A DNA stretch of 32,619 bases from Tissierellia bacterium (GTDB lineage Bacteria; Bacillota; Clostridia; Tissierellales; Tissierellaceae). The stretch lies in contig JAAYNS010000007.1 of NCBI GenBank assembly GCA_012520755.1, positions 1 through 32,619 on the forward strand, in the 5' to 3' direction. Positions 28,369-32,619 of the stretch are shown here, piece after piece. Every line of letters starts with the position of its first letter. The stretch's first letter is position 1. Under the pieces are notes generated by a model that was not told where the DNA came from, did no database searches, and saw nothing but the letters and a program-made list of their open reading frames with translations. Position numbers and translations under genes: made by a program.

Positions 28369-30036
28369 CTACTCTAGTTCCCTAAACTGTTTGTCTATTA
28401 ATGTCTTTAATACATTAAAGAGAATGACCATTGAAATAGTTAATATAGCACTGACTAATAAATAAATTATCCAGATATCAATACTATTAAACATAAATCT
28501 AACTAATAGAAATATCCCGCCACCATAAAGCAAAGCAACACCCATACCGATTAATACATTTAAATTCTGCTTGATGGCTACTTGAGGACTAGACCAGTTT
28601 AACATGGGTCTAAGTATATCTATTATCATTCCAAATTGTGTCAATACTATACCTGAAAGTAATCCTATGACTATAATTAAAGCTAAACTAAAGAAGTTTA
28701 ACTTAATAATAAAAAACATACTTACTAACAATGTAATAATTCCAGTTAATTGTATTACTACTGATGCCAACACTCTTCCATAGATTTGATCCTTAGCTTT
28801 TATAGGCAGAGTTCTTTGAATCCAAAGGTTTTTTCCTTCTCTAGAAAATGTTGTGCTACCTACAGAATTCATGATTCCAAAAAAGGCAACTACACCTATT
28901 AAAACCAAGGTAACAATATCCGTATTACTATAAATAATCTCATTAAAAGGCTCCATAGATGGATCACCTATACTCAAGCTCATAACTAATATAATTGGTA
29001 CTAATACAACTCCACCAACAGTATTTAACAAGTAAATTGGAGTTTTAAAAAGCATTTTTAGCTCCTTTTTGGCAATAGAAATATAGGCTTTATTCTCAAT
29101 GTATAGTTCATCTAAGTCCTTTTTTTTGCCTTTTCCCTTAGAGGCAGTTACTTCTATATTTCCTATTAAGCCATCAAAAAACAATTTTTCTGATAAAAAG
29201 CTCATCAAAATAAATCCTGCTAGACCAATACCTACGAACATAATTAGATTGGTAAGACCACTTAATTCATCAAAATTAGTCAATGCAAAAGTTCCCCATA
29301 TACTTGGTGGAAATACTAAGCCGAGATTTCTAGCCAGTAAATTTGCATCTCTAGCAATATTGTAATAAAAGTCTTCCCCTTCTAATATTGCTTGCTGTGA
29401 TATTTTCTGAATCAGTAACTGCACATAAACTATGGCTACAAGTAATAGGACAGCAGTTATAGTTCTTACAAAATCTCTTTTCCCTTTAATATTTGTATAT
29501 TTCATTAGTATCATAATAATTATAGATGCCAAAACCAATGGTAAAATAGGTAGGGTAATAAACGCTACAATTGCGTATATCCAATACAGTATTTTAGCAC
29601 TTTCCTTTATTCCATATATGATTACAAATGGCAGAAATATTGGCAGAGATGTAAAATATTCACTCACCATTAAACTTATAAATTTCGAAGTCAAAATATG
29701 GGAAGGTTTTATAGGTAATGGCAAGAGTTGATTTAGATCATTAGAAAAATAGTATTTACTCATAACATACATTAGTCCAAAGAAAAATATTATTAGTTGG
29801 GAAGCTAAAAAGCCCATCAATAAAAAATATGATTCCTGTCCAATTTCCTTAAATACATCATAAAAATCAAATAACACATTTACAATTACAATATATGTTG
29901 GAAGTAAAGAAAGCATGGCTATGCCAAATACAACAATTTGCCATCTTTGCTTTTTTGCTTTTAGGCCATAAATTATGGAAGATAATCCAAATGTTATGTT
30001 TAAATCTGTTTTTATTAGTGAAATCAGCTTATTCAT
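28369..30036 (-). CDS. ABC exporter permease (putative ABC_export / ABC-2 like)
   Basis: 555 aa polytopic membrane protein, start overlapping the end of an adjacent ABC ATPase gene by 8 nt. Confidence 0.85.
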   Translation of the reverse strand: MNKLISLIKTDLNITFGLSSIIYGLKAKKQRWQIVVFGIAMLSLLPTYIVIVNVLFDFYDVFKEIGQESYFLLMGFLASQLIIFFFGLMYVMSKYYFSNDLNQLLPLPIKPSHILTSKFISLMVSEYFTSLPIFLPFVIIYGIKESAKILYWIYAIVAFITLPILPLVLASIIIMILMKYTNIKGKRDFVRTITAVLLLVAIVYVQLLIQKISQQAILEGEDFYYNIARDANLLARNLGLVFPPSIWGTFALTNFDELSGLTNLIMFVGIGLAGFILMSFLSEKLFFDGLIGNIEVTASKGKGKKKDLDELYIENKAYISIAKKELKMLFKTPIYLLNTVGGVVLVPIILVMSLSIGDPSMEPFNEIIYSNTDIVTLVLIGVVAFFGIMNSVGSTTFSREGKNLWIQRTLPIKAKDQIYGRVLASVVIQLTGIITLLVSMFFIIKLNFFSLALIIVIGLLSGIVLTQFGMIIDILRPMLNWSSPQVAIKQNLNVLIGMGVALLYGGGIFLLVRFMFNSIDIWIIYLLVSAILTISMVILFNVLKTLIDKQFRELE

Positions 30037-30757
30037 TATCAGTCAGCTCCAAAAATATTTTCTCTAATGATTGTTTTTCTTTAGCATCATCTCTTAGCTG
30101 ATCTATCCTTCCATGAGCTATTATTTTCCCATTGTTGATAATTGCTATTCTGTCACACAATTTTTCAGCTACTTCCAAGACATGAGTTGAGAAAAATACA
30201 GTTTTTCCTTCATCACACATTTTTCGCATTATTTCTTTTAGATTAAAAGAAGATTTTGGATCAAGTCCTACCATAGGCTCATCTAATATAAATAAATTCA
30301 TCTCATTGAGAAGTGCAGATGTAAGTACCAACTTTTGTTTCATTCCATGAGAATAACTACTTATTATATCCCCTAAAGAATCTTTTATATTGAAAAGACT
30401 TGTATAGTATTCGATTTTTTCTTTTCTTTCTTCTTTAGAAATGCCATACATATCAGCTATAAAATTCAAATATTCTATCCCATTTAATCTGTCATATATT
30501 TCTGGATTGTCAGGCACATAACTAATCATGGATTTAGCCATAAGAGAATTATCCCATACATTTACTCCATCTAATACAATTTCTCCTTCATCTGGCTTTA
30601 ATAGACCTACTATCATTTTTATTGTAGTAGTTTTACCAGCCCCATTGGGGCCTAAAAAACCAAAAATCTCCCCAGATTTTATTTCTAAATTTACATTGTC
30701 AACAGCTTTTATCTGACCTTTATTATATGATTTTGTTATTCCTCTTAAACTTAACAT
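30029..30757 (-). CDS. ABC transporter ATP-binding protein
   Basis: Walker A GPNGAGKTT, signature SYSHGMKQKL, Walker B LFILDEP, H-loop STHVLE. ATG 30757 after aggagtg preferred. Confidence 0.96.
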   Translation of the reverse strand: MLSLRGITKSYNKGQIKAVDNVNLEIKSGEIFGFLGPNGAGKTTTIKMIVGLLKPDEGEIVLDGVNVWDNSLMAKSMISYVPDNPEIYDRLNGIEYLNFIADMYGISKEERKEKIEYYTSLFNIKDSLGDIISSYSHGMKQKLVLTSALLNEMNLFILDEPMVGLDPKSSFNLKEIMRKMCDEGKTVFFSTHVLEVAEKLCDRIAIINNGKIIAHGRIDQLRDDAKEKQSLEKIFLELTDNE

Positions 30758-30837
30758 GTTTTCACTCCTAAACTTCAAATTGTATTGAATATTATTATAC
30801 CCTTATATTTAAAAAGCCGAAAGTATATTAATTGAAA

Positions 30838-30888
30838 AAAAGAAATCTGCATCTAGTACCAATACTTGATACTAAACGCAGATTAATA
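30838..30888 (-). terminator. ald terminator
   Basis: Minus strand AATCTGCGTTTAGTATC...GGTACTAGATGCAGATTTCTTTTTTT. Confidence 0.85.
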
Positions 30889-30892
30889 TTTA

Positions 30893-32020
30893 TTAATTCA
30901 CTATTTCTTCAAGAGAAGTGTACTCCATTTCAAATGTATCTGCAATTGGTTTGTATACCACTTTGCCTTCAGCTACATTAGCACCTTTAGCTAAAGCTAT
31001 ATCATCTTTGAGTGCTTGCTTCCAGCCTTTATTCGCAATTTTAATAGCATAGTTTAATGTTACATTTGTAAGAGCCAATGTTGCCGTTTGTGGTACCGCT
31101 CCCGGTATATTTGCTACTGCATAATGAATTACATCATGTTTAATAAAGATAGGATCATCATGCGATGTTGCCTTACCTACAGTTGTTTCCACACTTCCAC
31201 CTTGATCTATTGCAACATCAACTATTACTGATCCTGGTTTCATTTGTTTTATTATTTCTTCTGTAACTAATTTAGGAGCTTTTGAGCCTGGGATTAGTAC
31301 ACAACTTACTACTATGTCAGCAGATTTACACGCCTCTGTAATATTATGGCTATTAGAATATAATGTTTCAATTTTCCCCATAAATACTTCATTTAAATAA
31401 CGTAGTCTATCGACAACTACATCAAGCACTGTTACTCTACAACCTAGTCCTACAGCTCTTCTTACCGCAGCTGTTCCTACTATTCCCGCCCCAATTACTA
31501 CTATATGAGCTGGTGGAACACCTGTAACGCCATCAATTAGGATACCCTTTCCACCAAATGTTTTTTCTAAATATATTGCCCCTTCTTGTATAGCCATTCT
31601 ACCTGCAATTTCACTCATTGGTGTAAGTAATGGTAATGATTTATCTGGATTTTGTACTGTTTCATATGCTATAGCAATTACTCCAGCATCCAATAATGCC
31701 TTGGTTAACCTTTCTTCAGCTGCTAAATGGAGATAAGCGAAGAGTATTAAATCTTTTTTGAAATACTTATATTCTGATTCTAATGGTTCTTTTACTTTCA
31801 TTATCATATCTGCTTGCTTCCATACTTCTGCAGCATCAGTAATTACTTCTGCACCATGTTTTCTATACTCATCATCTTTGAAACCTGAACCTATTCCTGC
31901 ATTTGCTTCAACAAGTACTTTATGCCCATTTCTTATAAGCTCACTTACCCCTGGTGGAGTTAAAGCTACTCTATTTTCTTGTGGTTTTATCTCTTTAGGC
32001 ACTCCAATAATCATATCCAT
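30893..32020 (-). CDS. ald: Alanine dehydrogenase
   Basis: [95 protein letters not shown]. Confidence 0.97.
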   Translation of the reverse strand: MDMIIGVPKEIKPQENRVALTPPGVSELIRNGHKVLVEANAGIGSGFKDDEYRKHGAEVITDAAEVWKQADMIMKVKEPLESEYKYFKKDLILFAYLHLAAEERLTKALLDAGVIAIAYETVQNPDKSLPLLTPMSEIAGRMAIQEGAIYLEKTFGGKGILIDGVTGVPPAHIVVIGAGIVGTAAVRRAVGLGCRVTVLDVVVDRLRYLNEVFMGKIETLYSNSHNITEACKSADIVVSCVLIPGSKAPKLVTEEIIKQMKPGSVIVDVAIDQGGSVETTVGKATSHDDPIFIKHDVIHYAVANIPGAVPQTATLALTNVTLNYAIKIANKGWKQALKDDIALAKGANVAEGKVVYKPIADTFEMEYTSLEEIVN

Positions 32021-32219
32021 CTCTCCTCCTATTAATGTTAATTACATTTTTTTATATACAGTTCAAAATTCCTGTAAGCTCTTTAGTATTTTTGCTAAGA
32101 TATTTTTATTCTAACACAAATATCATTTCATTTTTAGCTTATTTTTATATTTTTAAGATAATATTAATTTGTTTAAAAAATTCAAAAATATAATATTTAA
32201 CAGTTATAACTATACTATA

Positions 32220-32247
32220 TAAAAAAATCCTGGTTGCCCAGGATTTT
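32220..32247 (-). terminator. Terminator of the small hydrophobic protein gene
   Basis: Minus strand AATCCTGG-GCAA-CCAGGATT TTTTTATA. Confidence 0.85.
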
Positions 32248-32257
32248 AAACTAATAA

Positions 32258-32482
32258 TTAGAAGAATCCGTCTCCACTAAAAATGATTACCAGTAATAGG
32301 AAGAAGAATAATAGTGAAGAATCATTATCACAATCTCCAATACCGCCAAAACTACCACAATTAGTGAAAAGCAATACTAGTATTAAGAAGAAAAATAATA
32401 ATGAATCGTCTAGGTCATCAAATCCACCAAATATTCCACGTCTTCTTCTACATTCCCTGTTTAAACTTAAATCTTCAGACAT
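32258..32482 (-). CDS. Small hydrophobic protein with internally duplicated DSLLFFFLLLVIIF segment (putative spore-associated)
   Basis: 74 aa, strong RBS (aaaggagg), own terminator at 32220-32247; two copies of FGG..D..DDSLLFFFLxLVxxF. Confidence 0.75.
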   Translation of the reverse strand: MSEDLSLNRECRRRRGIFGGFDDLDDSLLFFFLILVLLFTNCGSFGGIGDCDNDSSLLFFFLLLVIIFSGDGFF

Positions 32483-32558
32483 AATAATCCTCCTTTAATT
32501 TTTTACTCAATACATATTATGAAAGATTATCATTTATTGTTACCATCTTCCCCATACA

Positions 32559-32619
32559 ATGAAAGGAGGATTATTATTAGTTTATAATCCTGATACAGAT
32601 AATGATTTTACTTTAATAC
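32559..32619 (+). CDS. Possible truncated ORF running off the right edge (MKGGLLLVYNPDTDNDFTLI...)
   Basis: Open from ATG 32559 to the window end; the only Shine-Dalgarno-like sequence is inside the ORF, so the start is doubtful. Confidence 0.25.
   Translation, partial: MKGGLLLVYNPDTDNDFTLI

Noticed and set aside
1-32619. Mobile elements, prophage, CRISPR array, toxin-antitoxin or classic defence island
   Set aside because: No transposase, integrase, regular spaced repeats, tRNA-flanked insertion or nuclease/antitoxin genes were recognised; gene content is core metabolism, transport and sporulation.

Overview
AT-rich, mostly chromosomal-type window from a probable spore-forming, amino-acid-fermenting Firmicute of the Clostridia/Tissierellia type (lineage is inferred from gene content only). 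I see 28 supported protein-coding genes. They include hutI with an adjacent sigma-54 activator, DUF1622, a PPOX/Nim-like gene, polC, brnQ, an EamA transporter, an exported SAM hydroxide adenosyltransferase, and a PrsA-like foldase. Further along are a 2-oxoacid:ferredoxin oxidoreductase operon with a GntR-RCK_C (BusR-like) regulator, a gerA-type germinant receptor operon (A-C-B order), and a two-component system with a secreted small protein gene nested in the opposite orientation. The right part holds a Cys T-box-cysK-cysE operon, mtaD, a stand-alone rpsD, an ABC exporter, ald and a small repeated hydrophobic protein. No tRNA, rRNA, CRISPR or mobile element was found. The strongest regulatory structures are a textbook Cys T-box, a GG-N10-GC sigma-54 promoter with upstream repeat sites before hutI, and several perfect terminator hairpins. 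The most promising under-described items are the response regulator / secreted His-Met-rich protein / kinase arrangement, the hutI sigma-54 circuit, the BusR-like regulator in a ferredoxin oxidoreductase operon, and the exported SAM hydrolase-like enzyme.
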